Shown here: positions 9,521-18,616 of the stretch, piece after piece
How positions within the stretch are numbered: the stretch's first letter is position 1
Layout: each line of letters opens with the position of its first letter
From: Allosalinactinospora lopnorensis
Lineage (GTDB): Bacteria; Actinomycetota; Actinomycetes; Streptosporangiales; Streptosporangiaceae
NCBI RefSeq assembly: GCF_000981225.1
Contig: NZ_LAJC01000016.1
Span: 1 to 64,000 of the forward strand
Reading direction: 5' to 3'
DNA length: 64,000 nucleotides
The notes under the pieces: model-generated
What the model saw: the letters and a program-made list of their open reading frames with translations, nothing else
Databases searched by the model: none
What the model was told of the DNA's origin: nothing
Translations under genes and position numbers: made by a program

Positions 9521-11234
9521 TCAATCTCCGCTCAGGACGGTCAGGGTGAGCCCGGAGGCGCGCGCTCCCTTGTGGTGCACGCGCTGCCGGGCGGTCGAAA
9601 GGGTCTCGTCGGTCCCCACGGGCGCTCCCGAGTTGGCGTTGCGGTCCAGGTGCGGGAAGTTGCTGCTGCTGATGTGCACCCGGATCCGGTGCCCCGTGGC
9701 GATCCGGGCGCAGACGTGGCCGAGGTCGACGACGATCTCCGCGGCCTCCCGTGGGTGCAGCGGTTTCTCGGTGTCGAAGCCCTCGCGGTGCCTGACCCGC
9801 AGGGCCCCGTCGGCGATGATGATCGCGCGCCCGTCCGGGCGCACATCGAGCAGCTTGCCGACGAAGTCGGTGTCGGGGGCCGTGCTGTCCACCCACAGGC
9901 ACAGCCGGACCGGGCCGGCGATGTCCACGGGTTCCTCCAGCGCCGGCGAGGTGTAGCTGAGGACGTCGCGCCGGCTCTCCAGGTGGTTCTGGGCGAGAGG
10001 CCCGCCCACCAGCCGCCCAGGTTGAGTACCCGCCCGCCGTGGCTGGGTACGGGAGAGGCAGGGTCGTAGGTGTAGCGGTCGGGGGTCTGGTCGTAGGCCG
10101 GGCGTTTCCGGGCGAGCCTGCCGCGGCCGGCCACCTCGGCGTTTCCGTCGCTGTGCAGGTACCAGCTCTGCTCGGTGGTCGCGGCCGGCGGCCACTCCGT
10201 CGCGGTGCGCCATTCGTTGGCCCCCATGAGGAAGTACTCCACCGGTGAGGACTCGATCGCACCGCCGCGCAGGTGCCGGTCGAAGAACGCGAGATGCTTG
10301 GCGGGCAGGCCGCCGTACGAGGCCGCGGCCCGCAGCCCGAAGTTGAGCTCCCCCTGCACCGACAGCAGCGTTCCCAGATGTGCCCAGGGCCCCACGATGA
10401 GCCGGTGCCGCCCCGCGCTGCCCGACTCCGCCACCAGTTGCCGGTGCAGCGCGATCGTCGGACCGCAGAAGACGTCGTACCAACCGGTAACCATGAGCGT
10501 CGGGATCCTGATGGCCTCCGTCCGGATGGTGGGACGCAGGTCCAGCCTGCCGCCGGGAAGGACGTCGGCGAACGAGAAGGGGAAGCCTTCGAGCTTCAGG
10601 ATGTCCCGCAGCGGCAGGACCTCCATGGCCGAGCGGGGCGACTCGGCGTAGCCGGCGATGGCGGCGATGGTCTCGGGCGGCGGCGGGTCGCCCGCGGCCA
10701 GCCGCCGCGCCAGCCAGTCGGCGGACATGAACACCAGCCAGCTCACGATGTGGTCGAGCCGGAGCGCGCCGCCCGTCGCGGCCCGGTCGTGCTCGGCGGA
10801 GGTGACCATGGCCGGCGCGATCGCCCTGAGGTGCGGAGGCTGCTCCATCGCCCCGAGCAGCTGCACCAGTCCCAGGTAGGACGGCCCCGCCATGCCCACG
10901 TTGCCGTCGCACCAGGCTGTTCGGCCACCCATTCGACGGTGTCGTAGGTGTCGCGGCCCTCCTGCTCCCACAGGACCGGTTCCCACTCCCCTTCCGAGGC
11001 GAACCGGCCCCGGGTGTCCTGCAGCACCACCGCGTACCCGGCTTCGGCCGCGAGGTAGGGCGGGAGGACGTCGAGCGCGGTGAGCATGCGCTTGTCGTAG
11101 GGCGCCCGGTAGACGATGGCCGGCCGGGCCCGGCCGTCCGCCGCCCGCCACACGTCCGCCCTGAGGAGGACGCCGTCACGCATCGGGGCGGCCACATCAC
11201 GCTCGATCTCGATCGTGCCGCCGCCCGTCACCAC
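9521..11234 (-). CDS. CocE/NonD family serine hydrolase (two frame breaks)
   Basis: An X-Pro dipeptidyl-peptidase/cocaine-esterase-type acyl hydrolase, about 571 residues with two bases restored. The N-terminal part (RDVAAPMRDGVLLRADVWR, YRAPYDKR, VVLQDTRGRFASEGEW) is the alpha/beta-hydrolase core. The nucleophile elbow is GMAGPSYLG, and GWYDVF and GPWAHLG carry the likely Asp and His. The C-terminal jelly-roll (RRDVLSYTSP, HRIRVHISSSNFPHLDRN) is characteristic. The frame breaks at about 10915 (CAG CC TGG TGC) and about 10001 (GCG GG CCT CTC). The GTG start at 11234 is coupled to the ligase stop through GTGGTGA. It could release an acid for the ligase or trim a product. Confidence 0.8.
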
Positions 11235-12856
11235 CGCTCCCCTTTGACCTTCAGCCCGGCACGCTCGCGGTCCCAGGTGTCGGCGGTGACGCCCTCTTCC
11301 CGCAGGAGATGCTTGCGGATCTTGCTGGTGGGGGTGAGCGGTAGCTGCTCCAGCACCCGCAGGTAGCGGGGGATCATGAAGTAGGCCATGCGCGAGCGCA
11401 GGAACTCGGTCAGCTCGGCCTGGTCCACGCGCGTTCCGGGCACCGTCGAGATCACCGCGAGGATCTCGTCCTCCCCGTGCTCGCCGGGGACCGCCACCGC
11501 CGCGGCCTCGCGGACCACGGGGTGGGCCAGCAGCTCGGCCTCGACCTCGAACGAGGAGATGTTCTCGCCGCGGCGCCGGATGGCGTCCTTCATCCGGTCC
11601 ATGAAGAAGAAGTTGCCCTCCTCGTCCCGCCGGAGCGCGTCCCCGGTGTGGAACCAGCCGTTGCGCCAGGCGGCGGCGGTCTCCTCGGGCATGGCGTGGT
11701 AGCCGCTGTTGAGCGCCCACGGCCGGGCGGTGCGCACGACGAGCTCCCCCGTCTCCCCCGGTTCCACCTCCCGGTCGTCGCCGTCGACGAGGCGGAGCTC
11801 CACGCCGGGTCGGACCCTGCCGCAGGTGCCCGCGACGGCAGGGGTTGCCTCGGAGATGATCGGGCAGCTGACCTCGGTCATGTTGTACATGGCGTACACG
11901 TCGACCCCGAAGCGCTTGGCGAAGTCCGACGCGTCGTCGACGAGCGGGACCACCCAGGCCCACCTGAGGGGCGTGTGCGCGTCCTCCGTGCGGGACGGCT
12001 GCTTGGCCAGGAAGGTGGCCATGACTCCGAGCAGTGTGCAGCTCGTGATTCCCGTCCGCTGGACCAGTGGCCAGAACCCATCGGTCTGGAAGGGCCGGGT
12101 GACGACGACGGAATGCCCGTACAGCAGCATGCCGTAGACGCCGAGCGTCCCGCCGACATGGAACAGCGGGAGCTGCACCAGGTAGCGCTCCCCCTCGCGG
12201 ACCCGCGCGCCGAAGGCGGCCACGGCGCTGCTGTAGTGGTGCACGTAGGGCAGCAGCACGCCCTTGGAGGGCCCCGTGGTACCCGAGGTATAGATGATCA
12301 TCTGTGGGTCCCACGGCTCTACCGGCCGCGGCGGATCCGGGACACGGCCGGAGCCCAGGGACAGGATGTCCCCGTCGACGACGCGGACCGGCAGTCGCGG
12401 CCCGCCGTACTCGCCGATGACGACGATCGTGTGCACGTCGGCGAGGTCGATCCCGGCCAACCGCTCGGCCAGCTCGGCGTGCGCCACGAGGACGCCCGCA
12501 CCGGAGTTCCGGATCACGTGCTCCAGGAGCCCGCCCCGGTAGGCGGTGTTGATGGGGACGTGCACGGCTCCCAGGAGGTTCGCGCCGAACCAGACGCGCA
12601 GCGCGTCGGGACCGTTGGGCAGCCATGAGACGACGCGGTCGGAGGCGGTCACACCCAGGTCGGCCAGGCCCGCCGCGGCTCCCTCCGCGGCCTCCAGAGT
12701 CCGCCGGTAGGTCCACGACGGCGCGTCCTCGAACAGCGCGAACACGCGGTCGGGGTGCAGCCGCGCCCGCGTGTAGAGCAGCCCCGGGATGGTGCACGAT
12801 CCGCGATCGGGCACCCGGGGATCGTCGTCCGCAAGGAGTTCGATCGAGCCGGTCAC
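11228..12856 (-). CDS. AMP-dependent acyl-CoA synthetase/ligase (ANL superfamily)
   Basis: A 542-residue adenylate-forming enzyme that activates a carboxylic acid with ATP and CoA. The P-loop IYTSGTTGPSKGVLL, the aromatic-box region YNMTEVSCP, the hinge motif RRRGENISS and the C-terminal catalytic Lys in PTSKIRK are all present. The crotonobetaine/carnitine-CoA ligase branch fits the overall pattern. GTG 12856 is chosen because AAGGAG sits 7 bases upstream; an ATG at 12883 would add nine residues without a better site. It is first in an operon with the CocE hydrolase and enoyl-CoA hydratase, behind a TetR-type palindrome at 12912. Substrate unknown. Confidence 0.88.
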   Translation of the reverse strand: MTGSIELLADDDPRVPDRGSCTIPGLLYTRARLHPDRVFALFEDAPSWTYRRTLEAAEGAAAGLADLGVTASDRVVSWLPNGPDALRVWFGANLLGAVHVPINTAYRGGLLEHVIRNSGAGVLVAHAELAERLAGIDLADVHTIVVIGEYGGPRLPVRVVDGDILSLGSGRVPDPPRPVEPWDPQMIIYTSGTTGPSKGVLLPYVHHYSSAVAAFGARVREGERYLVQLPLFHVGGTLGVYGMLLYGHSVVVTRPFQTDGFWPLVQRTGITSCTLLGVMATFLAKQPSRTEDAHTPLRWAWVVPLVDDASDFAKRFGVDVYAMYNMTEVSCPIISEATPAVAGTCGRVRPGVELRLVDGDDREVEPGETGELVVRTARPWALNSGYHAMPEETAAAWRNGWFHTGDALRRDEEGNFFFMDRMKDAIRRRGENISSFEVEAELLAHPVVREAAAVAVPGEHGEDEILAVISTVPGTRVDQAELTEFLRSRMAYFMIPRYLRVLEQLPLTPTSKIRKHLLREEGVTADTWDRERAGLKVKGERW

Positions 12857-12911
12857 TTCTCGCTCCTTCCATGAGCGGCGCATCGAGGTGGTCCCCACCT
12901 CTGCTTTATAT

Positions 12912-12923
12912 ATGAACGTTCAT
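12912..12923. promoter_or_regulatory. Short TetR-type operator, ligase operon
   Basis: ATGAACGTTCAT is a perfect 12-base palindrome within an AT-rich TATA-flanked stretch, 56 bases upstream of the ligase start. It shares the ATGAACG half-site with the longer operators at 4597, 4744 and 7207. A one-mismatch copy is at 29139. Confidence 0.7.
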
Positions 12924-12970
12924 TTATATACATCACAGGAGACCTCGCGTGTCAACTCCGCAGCGGACGC

Positions 12971-14152
12971 CTACAGGCAGCGGTAGAGCGCGTCCCGCAG
13001 CGCCTTCTCCCGCCGGTCGTCCCAGATCCGCAGGCCCAGGGCATTGGTCCCGTAGCAGTAACCGGTACCCCGGGCCGGATCGGCGAACCCGAAGCTGCCG
13101 CCGGCGCCCGGCGCGCCGAAGGCCGATTCGTCCGAGCCGAACCGCCAATCCGCGAACGGCTTCCAGAACCCCAGGGTGAACCGCGTCGTCACCTTCAGCA
13201 CCAGGTCGCGCTCGCCGCCGGAGGGCGGCGGATCGGGGCGTTTCAGCTCGCCGAACGTCCGGTCGTCGAGCCCGAGGGCCGCCCCGCCCCCGGCCAGCTC
13301 CGCGTAGAACCTGGCGACGTCGCGGACCTGGCCGATCCCGTTCGCCGAGGCGAGCTCGATACCCCGGTACGGCGGCAGCGCCAGCTCCGACGCGGTACGC
13401 AGCGGCGGGTTGCCGAAGGTACGGCGGGTGATGCTCATCGGGTTGAACAGCGACAGCGCGTATCCGAACGGCACCTCGTTGATGTTGCGCAGGATGTCCG
13501 CCCGGGTCGGGGCGGGAAGCGCCGCCTGCCGGTCCAGGGACACCGAGTCGGGGGTGCCGATGTAGAACTCCAGCCCCAGCCTGTGCGCGATCTCCTGCTG
13601 GAAGTAGCCGTCCACGCCGCGCCCGAGCGAATCCACCCGGCGCATCAGCTCGCTCTGGTAGAGACCCAGCGTGAGGGAGTGGTACCCGTGCCGGGTGCCC
13701 GGTTTCCAGCGGGGCTGTTGCGCGGCGAGGATGCCGGCCAGGGCGGCGGGGTCGGCCAGCGTCGCGGCGCCGACCGGCACGTCCAGCGCCGACAGCCCCG
13801 CCCGATGGTCCAGCAGGTCCCGCACCGAGATGTGCCCCTTGCCGTTCTGCGCGAACTCCGGCCAGTACTCCGCGACCGGGGTGTCGTAGTCGAACGCCCC
13901 GTGGGCGTGCGCCACGGCCATGGTCCCGGCGGCCACCCCCTTCGTCGCCGAGAACATCGGGAGCAGGGTGTCCGACTCCCACGGCAGCCCCCGATCCGGG
14001 TCGCGGTACCCGCCCCACAGGTCGACCAGGGGCTCCTCTCCCCGGTAGACGCTGAACGCGGCCCCGACCTCGCCCCGCTCGGCGAAATTGCGCTCGAACT
14101 CCTCCCGCACCTCTTCGAACCCCGGCCGCACGTCCCCTTCGATCATCGCCAC
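12971..14152 (-). CDS. Serine hydrolase, beta-lactamase/EstB family
   Basis: A 393-residue class C beta-lactamase-fold enzyme, probably an esterase rather than a penicillinase. The catalytic Ser-x-x-Lys is SATK at about residues 69-72, RHGYHSLT supplies the Tyr-x-x motif region, and the C-terminal GSFGFADP stands where KTG-like motifs sit. There is no signal peptide, so it acts in the cytoplasm. GTG 14152 and ATG 14146 are both possible starts. It is the last gene of the long ketosynthase operon, 156 bases after the second ketosynthase. A homologue of similar length is at 29331-30635. Confidence 0.85.
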   Translation of the reverse strand: MAMIEGDVRPGFEEVREEFERNFAERGEVGAAFSVYRGEEPLVDLWGGYRDPDRGLPWESDTLLPMFSATKGVAAGTMAVAHAHGAFDYDTPVAEYWPEFAQNGKGHISVRDLLDHRAGLSALDVPVGAATLADPAALAGILAAQQPRWKPGTRHGYHSLTLGLYQSELMRRVDSLGRGVDGYFQQEIAHRLGLEFYIGTPDSVSLDRQAALPAPTRADILRNINEVPFGYALSLFNPMSITRRTFGNPPLRTASELALPPYRGIELASANGIGQVRDVARFYAELAGGGAALGLDDRTFGELKRPDPPPSGGERDLVLKVTTRFTLGFWKPFADWRFGSDESAFGAPGAGGSFGFADPARGTGYCYGTNALGLRIWDDRREKALRDALYRCL

Positions 14153-14308
14153 CCACCGTCCGATCCACCCCGATGCTCGGGACGGTCCGCACCGCCCCGA
14201 CTGGTTCCGGTACGGGTTTCACTGTGCCGCACGAACGGTCCCGAGCGGCGGGCCGGGAGGGGTGATCCGCCGCTCGGGAGAATCGGAGCTCCGGCACGCC
14301 GCGGCTGT

Positions 14309-15582
14309 TCAGCACAGCCGCAGCAGGATCGACGAGGTGTCGCCGCCCCCGGACGACCCGACGGCCATCGCGATCGGATCGCTGGTCCCCCGGAGCGGGC
14401 GCGGCGCCAGGATCACCGGGGAGGCGGGCAGCCGGCGGTAGGGGCGCACCAGGTTGGCGGTCGGGGCGACCATCCTCGTGTTCAGCATGACGAGACTCGC
14501 GAGGATCTTCAGCAGTCCGGCGACGCCCGGAATATGCCCGAAGCAGGCCTCCTGCGTGGTGAGCAGTAGATCGGTGTGGTCGCCGGCCGACTCGCGGAGG
14601 GCGTTGAGGACGTCGCAGATGTAGTCCTCCAGGTGCCGGCTGCCCTCAGCGAAGTCGCACATGAACGCCAGGTCCGCCAGTCCCAGATCGGCGACCGCGA
14701 GCAGGCGCTCGATGTCCTGGGCGAAGCGCCGCGGATCGCCCAGGCCGACCGGGCTGGCGCCCCGCTTGCGCGAGGACAGCGCCATGAACTCCACGTCGGC
14801 GAACGCCGTCCGGACCGTCCTCCCCGGCCTGCTCAGCACCAGGCGACCGCCCCCTCACCGGGGGCGTTGCCAGTCTGGTCGTCGTCGTGCGGCCGCACGT
14901 CCTCCGGATCGCCGGACAGCGTGGAGGCCCGGAAGCCCGAGCCACCCTCGTAGGTGGTGCTGGAGAGGAACAGCGGTTCCAGTACGCAGTCGGTACCGAC
15001 CACGACGGCGTGCTCGACCTCGCCGCGGGCGATCATCCCGGCCGCGAGCTCGAACGCGCGCAGGGAGGTGCTGCATCCGCCGGTCAGCGTCAGCGTCGGC
15101 ATGTCCAGGCCGAGGTTGGTCGCCAGGCACCCGGCGATACTGCCCGGGGTCCCGGCGATCCAGTAGTCGAGCCCGATGCCGCGCGGCCCGGCCTCGTGGA
15201 AGCGGCGCAGCAGGTCGGCCGTCTCGCGCAGGCCGAACTGGATGGACGCGACCACGAGCACCGCGTCCGTGTCGTTCAGGTCGGCGGCCGTCAGACCGGC
15301 GTGGCCGATGGCGTCGGCCACCGCCACGTGCGCGAGCCGGCTCGCCTTGGGCAGCCGACGCAGCGCCCTGTCCGGCAGGCCGAGCGAGCCCGCTCCGCTG
15401 TCAGGGACCTGGCCGGCCACCCGCAGCGGAGTGTCGAACTCGTCGAACTCGCTGATAGCACAAACCCCCTTCATGATCATCTCGGTGAACTCCCACAGGT
15501 CACGGCAGGTATCACCGATTCCGGGCAGGGACATCCCCACGCCCCGGACCGCGACCCGGCCCCAGTCCGGCCGCGCGGTCAC
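14309..15582 (-). CDS. FabF-like beta-ketoacyl synthase, one catalytic His missing (frameshifted)
   Basis: A thiolase-fold condensing-enzyme homologue, about 424 residues with one base restored. The nucleophile Cys is at about residue 170 in LTGGCSTSL. The second catalytic His is present in QEACFGHIPG. The region that normally reads HGTGT is replaced by FMCDFAEGSRH, so the first His is absent. The break at about 14841 falls in GTC GCC TGG TGC; the next register reads VLSRPGRTVRTAF. GTG 15582 overlaps the stop of the preceding ketosynthase (GTGA), indicating translational coupling and possibly a heterodimer, as with type II KS pairs. No carrier protein is nearby. Confidence 0.78.
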
Positions 15583-16883
15583 TGCGCGGCTCCCAGGAGT
15601 ATCGCGCTGGCGACCCCTCCCACCTGGTAGTTCACGCTGAGCGCGCGGTCGAAGCGGACCGGCTTGGGTGAGGTGCCGGGCAGCGGGTCGAAGCTCAGGG
15701 CCGGGTCGGGGACGCGGCAGCCGGCCGTGGGGGCGATCTGCCCGTGCCGCATCATCAGCAGGGTGGCGGCCACCCCCATATTGCCCAGGCCCGATGCGAC
15801 GTGCCCGAAGCACGCCTCCTGGGAGGTGACGTAGGGCGGCACCGTGTCGGCGAAGATGTCGGCGACGGCGTCCGTTTCCAACTGGTTGAACAGCGGGTCC
15901 CCCTGAGCTCCGCCGTTGACGTAGGCGATGTCCGCAGGGGCGGTGTGGTCGCCCATGACGTCGCGGGCCGCATGGGACAGCGCCGAGTCCACTCCGGTGG
16001 CGGCCAGCGCGCTCGGTACGGCGCCGCGCCGCGTGGCCTGCCCGATGAGCCACCCGTGGACGCCGGCCCCGCGGTTCTGCGCGTGCTCCCTGGCCTCCAC
16101 GACGAGGGTGACCGCGCCGTCGCCCATGTTGAACCCGTCGCTGTCGCGGTCATAGGGCCGCATCGGGCGGTCCATGCGCAGCTCGGGCGCGGTGAACGAG
16201 GTGGTTCTGACCTCGGCCTTCATCGTCTCCCGCAGCCGGTCCAGGTGCCGGGCCTGGTCCAGGTTCCAGGCGTCGACCCCGGTGACGATCGCGGTGTCCA
16301 CTTCGCCGTCGCGGATCATCGCCATCGCCCGGCCCAGCAGTACCGCCGACGAGGCGCACCCGCACGAGACGCAGAAGCTGGGACCGGTGGAGCGCAGTAG
16401 CGAAGCCTGCACGTTGCCCACGTCGGTCACGGCCCCGGACAGGGCCAGCCGCATGAACAGGCCCTTGGCCTCGGCTGCGGTGAGCTCGTCCGGATTGGCG
16501 TCCAGGGCCCCCCGGTAGGCCGCGACGATGGTGTCCATCCCGGCCCGCGCCGTCAGCAGCGCCGCGTTCTCCGCCGCGCCGGCGCGCCAGTCGATCCCGG
16601 CGTCCGCCAGCGCCTCGAACAGGGCGGTCAGCCCGTAGAGGTGGGTGGGGGCGTAGTTGTCGATGTAAGGGCGGGGGATCTCGGGAAGCTCCGCCGCCAC
16701 ATCGGCCGCGACGGACGGGATCGCCCCGAAGTACACGCCGTCGTTGTGCACGCAGAGAGTGCCGGTGGAGATCGTCTCCCAGAACTCCGGCACCGTGCGG
16801 GTCACGCCGCCGTTCGGGCCCGGCAGGCACAGGCCGATACCGGTGACCACGGTGTCCCTTGGTCCTTGCTGTGCTCCTGACAT
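15579..16883 (-). CDS. FabF-like beta-ketoacyl synthase with altered active site
   Basis: An intact 434-residue ketosynthase homologue. Cys176 in SCGCASSA is the likely nucleophile, and QEACFGHVASG carries the second His. The place of the HGTGT motif is AYVNGGAQGDP, so the first His is missing here too. The start at ATG 16883 follows GAGGAGC. It overlaps the next ketosynthase by 4 bases and probably pairs with it. Loss of one His suggests a role other than ordinary decarboxylative extension, such as acyl transfer or a non-decarboxylating condensation; this is inference. Length and flanking blocks (RPYDRDSDGFNMGDGAV) are otherwise family-typical. Confidence 0.85.
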   Translation of the reverse strand: MSGAQQGPRDTVVTGIGLCLPGPNGGVTRTVPEFWETISTGTLCVHNDGVYFGAIPSVAADVAAELPEIPRPYIDNYAPTHLYGLTALFEALADAGIDWRAGAAENAALLTARAGMDTIVAAYRGALDANPDELTAAEAKGLFMRLALSGAVTDVGNVQASLLRSTGPSFCVSCGCASSAVLLGRAMAMIRDGEVDTAIVTGVDAWNLDQARHLDRLRETMKAEVRTTSFTAPELRMDRPMRPYDRDSDGFNMGDGAVTLVVEAREHAQNRGAGVHGWLIGQATRRGAVPSALAATGVDSALSHAARDVMGDHTAPADIAYVNGGAQGDPLFNQLETDAVADIFADTVPPYVTSQEACFGHVASGLGNMGVAATLLMMRHGQIAPTAGCRVPDPALSFDPLPGTSPKPVRFDRALSVNYQVGGVASAILLGAAQ

Positions 16884-16927
16884 GTGCTGCTCCTCTTCTC
16901 TTGTGGCGTGTGCACGTCTTCGCGGCG

Positions 16928-17794
16928 TCACGGGGATCCGCCGTCGACGGACATGGACTCTCCGGTAATGGAGCGGGCAGCGTCGCTGAGCAGGAACGCC
17001 GTCAGATCGGCCACTTCTTCGGGCTCGATCAGCCGTTGCAGGTCGGTGTTGCGGACCGCGCTCTTCCAGAAGCGCGGCCAGGTGAGGTCAGGGGGACCGA
17101 AATGAGTGCGGATGCTGTCCATGAAGTCGCGGCCGTACAGGTCCTCGTTGTGCAGCATCTGGGTGTTGGTCAGCCCGGGGCAGACCGCGTTCACCCGCAC
17201 ATCGGAGGGACCCAGTTCGATCGCGAGGGATTTGATCAACCCGTTCAGTCCGAATTTGGACGCCGAATAAGCGGTATTCGCGGGTACCCCGCGCTTCCCG
17301 GCGACGCTGGAGACGAGCACGATCGAGCCGCGGCGCCGCTCCATCATGGTCGGGACGACCGCCCGGCACAGCCGGAAGGCCCCGTTCAGGTTCGTGTCGA
17401 TGGTGTCGAGCCAGGACTCCTCGTCCTGGTCGCACAGGAACTTCTGCCCGGCCCCGCTGACGGCGCTGTTCACCGCCAGGTCCACCGGCCCGAACTCGGC
17501 GCCGAGCTCGTGCACGACATCGTGCAGGGAGTCGATGTCCGTGACATCGGCCTGATGGCTCGCGGCGGAACCACCGCGCTCGGATATGGCCTTCTCGACC
17601 TCCTGCAGCCGGTCGAGCGTGCGCCCGACCAGGCCCACGGCCGCGCCCTGCGCGGCGAGCGTCTCGGCGATCTCGCGCCCGATGCCGCTCCCGGCCCCGG
17701 TGACGATCGCGACCCGCCCTTCGAACGGCGTCCGTCCCGCCGCTCTGCGGTCCTCGGTCGATTCAGACGATACGGCTTGGAAACCCACCGCCAT
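16928..17794 (-). CDS. SDR family oxidoreductase
   Basis: A 288-residue short-chain dehydrogenase. The cofactor motif TGAGSGIG is at about residues 32-39, the NNAG position reads NSAVSG, the catalytic Ser is in VLVSSVAG, and YSASK gives Tyr and Lys. The C-terminus ARSITGESMSVDGG is canonical. ATG 17794 is supported by GGAGG six bases upstream and makes the gene overlap the preceding SDR by 32 bases. It sits between KAS III genes and the paired ketosynthases, so a 3-ketoacyl reductase role is plausible. Confidence 0.88.
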   Translation of the reverse strand: MAVGFQAVSSESTEDRRAAGRTPFEGRVAIVTGAGSGIGREIAETLAAQGAAVGLVGRTLDRLQEVEKAISERGGSAASHQADVTDIDSLHDVVHELGAEFGPVDLAVNSAVSGAGQKFLCDQDEESWLDTIDTNLNGAFRLCRAVVPTMMERRRGSIVLVSSVAGKRGVPANTAYSASKFGLNGLIKSLAIELGPSDVRVNAVCPGLTNTQMLHNEDLYGRDFMDSIRTHFGPPDLTWPRFWKSAVRNTDLQRLIEPEEVADLTAFLLSDAARSITGESMSVDGGSP

Positions 17795-18596
17795 GCACCT
17801 CCATTACGTTTCCGGTCAGGTACTCGTTGTCGATCGCGTGCAGGATGCTCGCGGCCACCTCTGATTCCGCCGCGAAGCGTCGCAGCGGGACCCGCTCGCG
17901 CAGCCGGTCCATGAACCGCGCGTGCCCCGGGTTGGCGGCGCACTTGTCGCGCAGCGCCGTTCCGTCGACGACGCCGGGCGCGACGCACACGACGCGGATC
18001 CCGTGGTCGGCGAGCTCCAGGGCCCAGCTCCGCGTCAGGGACACCACCCCGGCCTTGGCCGCGGCGTAGGCGGACTGCCCCCACGACCCCGACCAGGTGC
18101 TGCTGGCGATGTTCACCAGCACGCCTCCCGCGCCCTGGCGCGCCATCAGCTCGGCCACCTGCCGGCCGACCAGGAACGTGCCGGTGAGGCAGAGCTCGAT
18201 GGTGGCCCGCCATTCCTCCTCGGGATGCAGCCGCCACTCCCCGTTCTGGTCGCGGCGGCTGAGCAGCAGGCGGGACAGGTTCTGCCCGGCGGCGTTCACG
18301 CACGCCGCGACCGGCCCCTGGGATTCGGCGTGCGCGAAGAGTTCACGCACGCTCTGCGCCGAGGTGACGTCCACGGGGTGGACGGTGAGCGGCAGCGATT
18401 TCGCCGCCGCCAGGGTGCGGACCTGCTGCAGCCGCGCGGAACCGCGGGCGGCGGCGATCGTCCGCCTGCCCTCCTCGGCCAGGGCGACCGAGGTCGCCAG
18501 GCCGAGGCCGCTGGTCCCGCCGATCACGACCGTGACCGGGTCCTCCGCCCCATCGGGCGACCCGCCGGCGCGGCCGACTCCTGCTTCGGGCGGCAC
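17763..18596 (-). CDS. SDR family oxidoreductase
   Basis: A short-chain dehydrogenase of about 277 residues with GGTSGLGLA as the cofactor loop, VNAAGQN in the NNAG position, ASSTWS and YAAAK as catalytic motifs, and EYLTGNVMEVHGG near the end. GTG 18596 is preferred because AGGAGG lies 9 bases upstream. ATG 18617, which overlaps the stop of the KAS III gene by one base, would add seven residues. The cofactor and substrate are unknown. With the following SDR it could form a reductase pair for ketosynthase products. Confidence 0.86.
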   Translation of the reverse strand: MPPEAGVGRAGGSPDGAEDPVTVVIGGTSGLGLATSVALAEEGRRTIAAARGSARLQQVRTLAAAKSLPLTVHPVDVTSAQSVRELFAHAESQGPVAACVNAAGQNLSRLLLSRRDQNGEWRLHPEEEWRATIELCLTGTFLVGRQVAELMARQGAGGVLVNIASSTWSGSWGQSAYAAAKAGVVSLTRSWALELADHGIRVVCVAPGVVDGTALRDKCAANPGHARFMDRLRERVPLRRFAAESEVAASILHAIDNEYLTGNVMEVHGGGFPSRIV

Positions 18597-18616
18597 TGAC
18601 ACCTTCCTCCTCCCCA

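Noticed and set aside
14309-16883. Minimal type II polyketide synthase (KS-alpha and chain-length factor)
   Set aside because: Both proteins keep the Cys, both lack a His, and there is no ACP, cyclase or aromatase gene. This does not match a minimal type II set.
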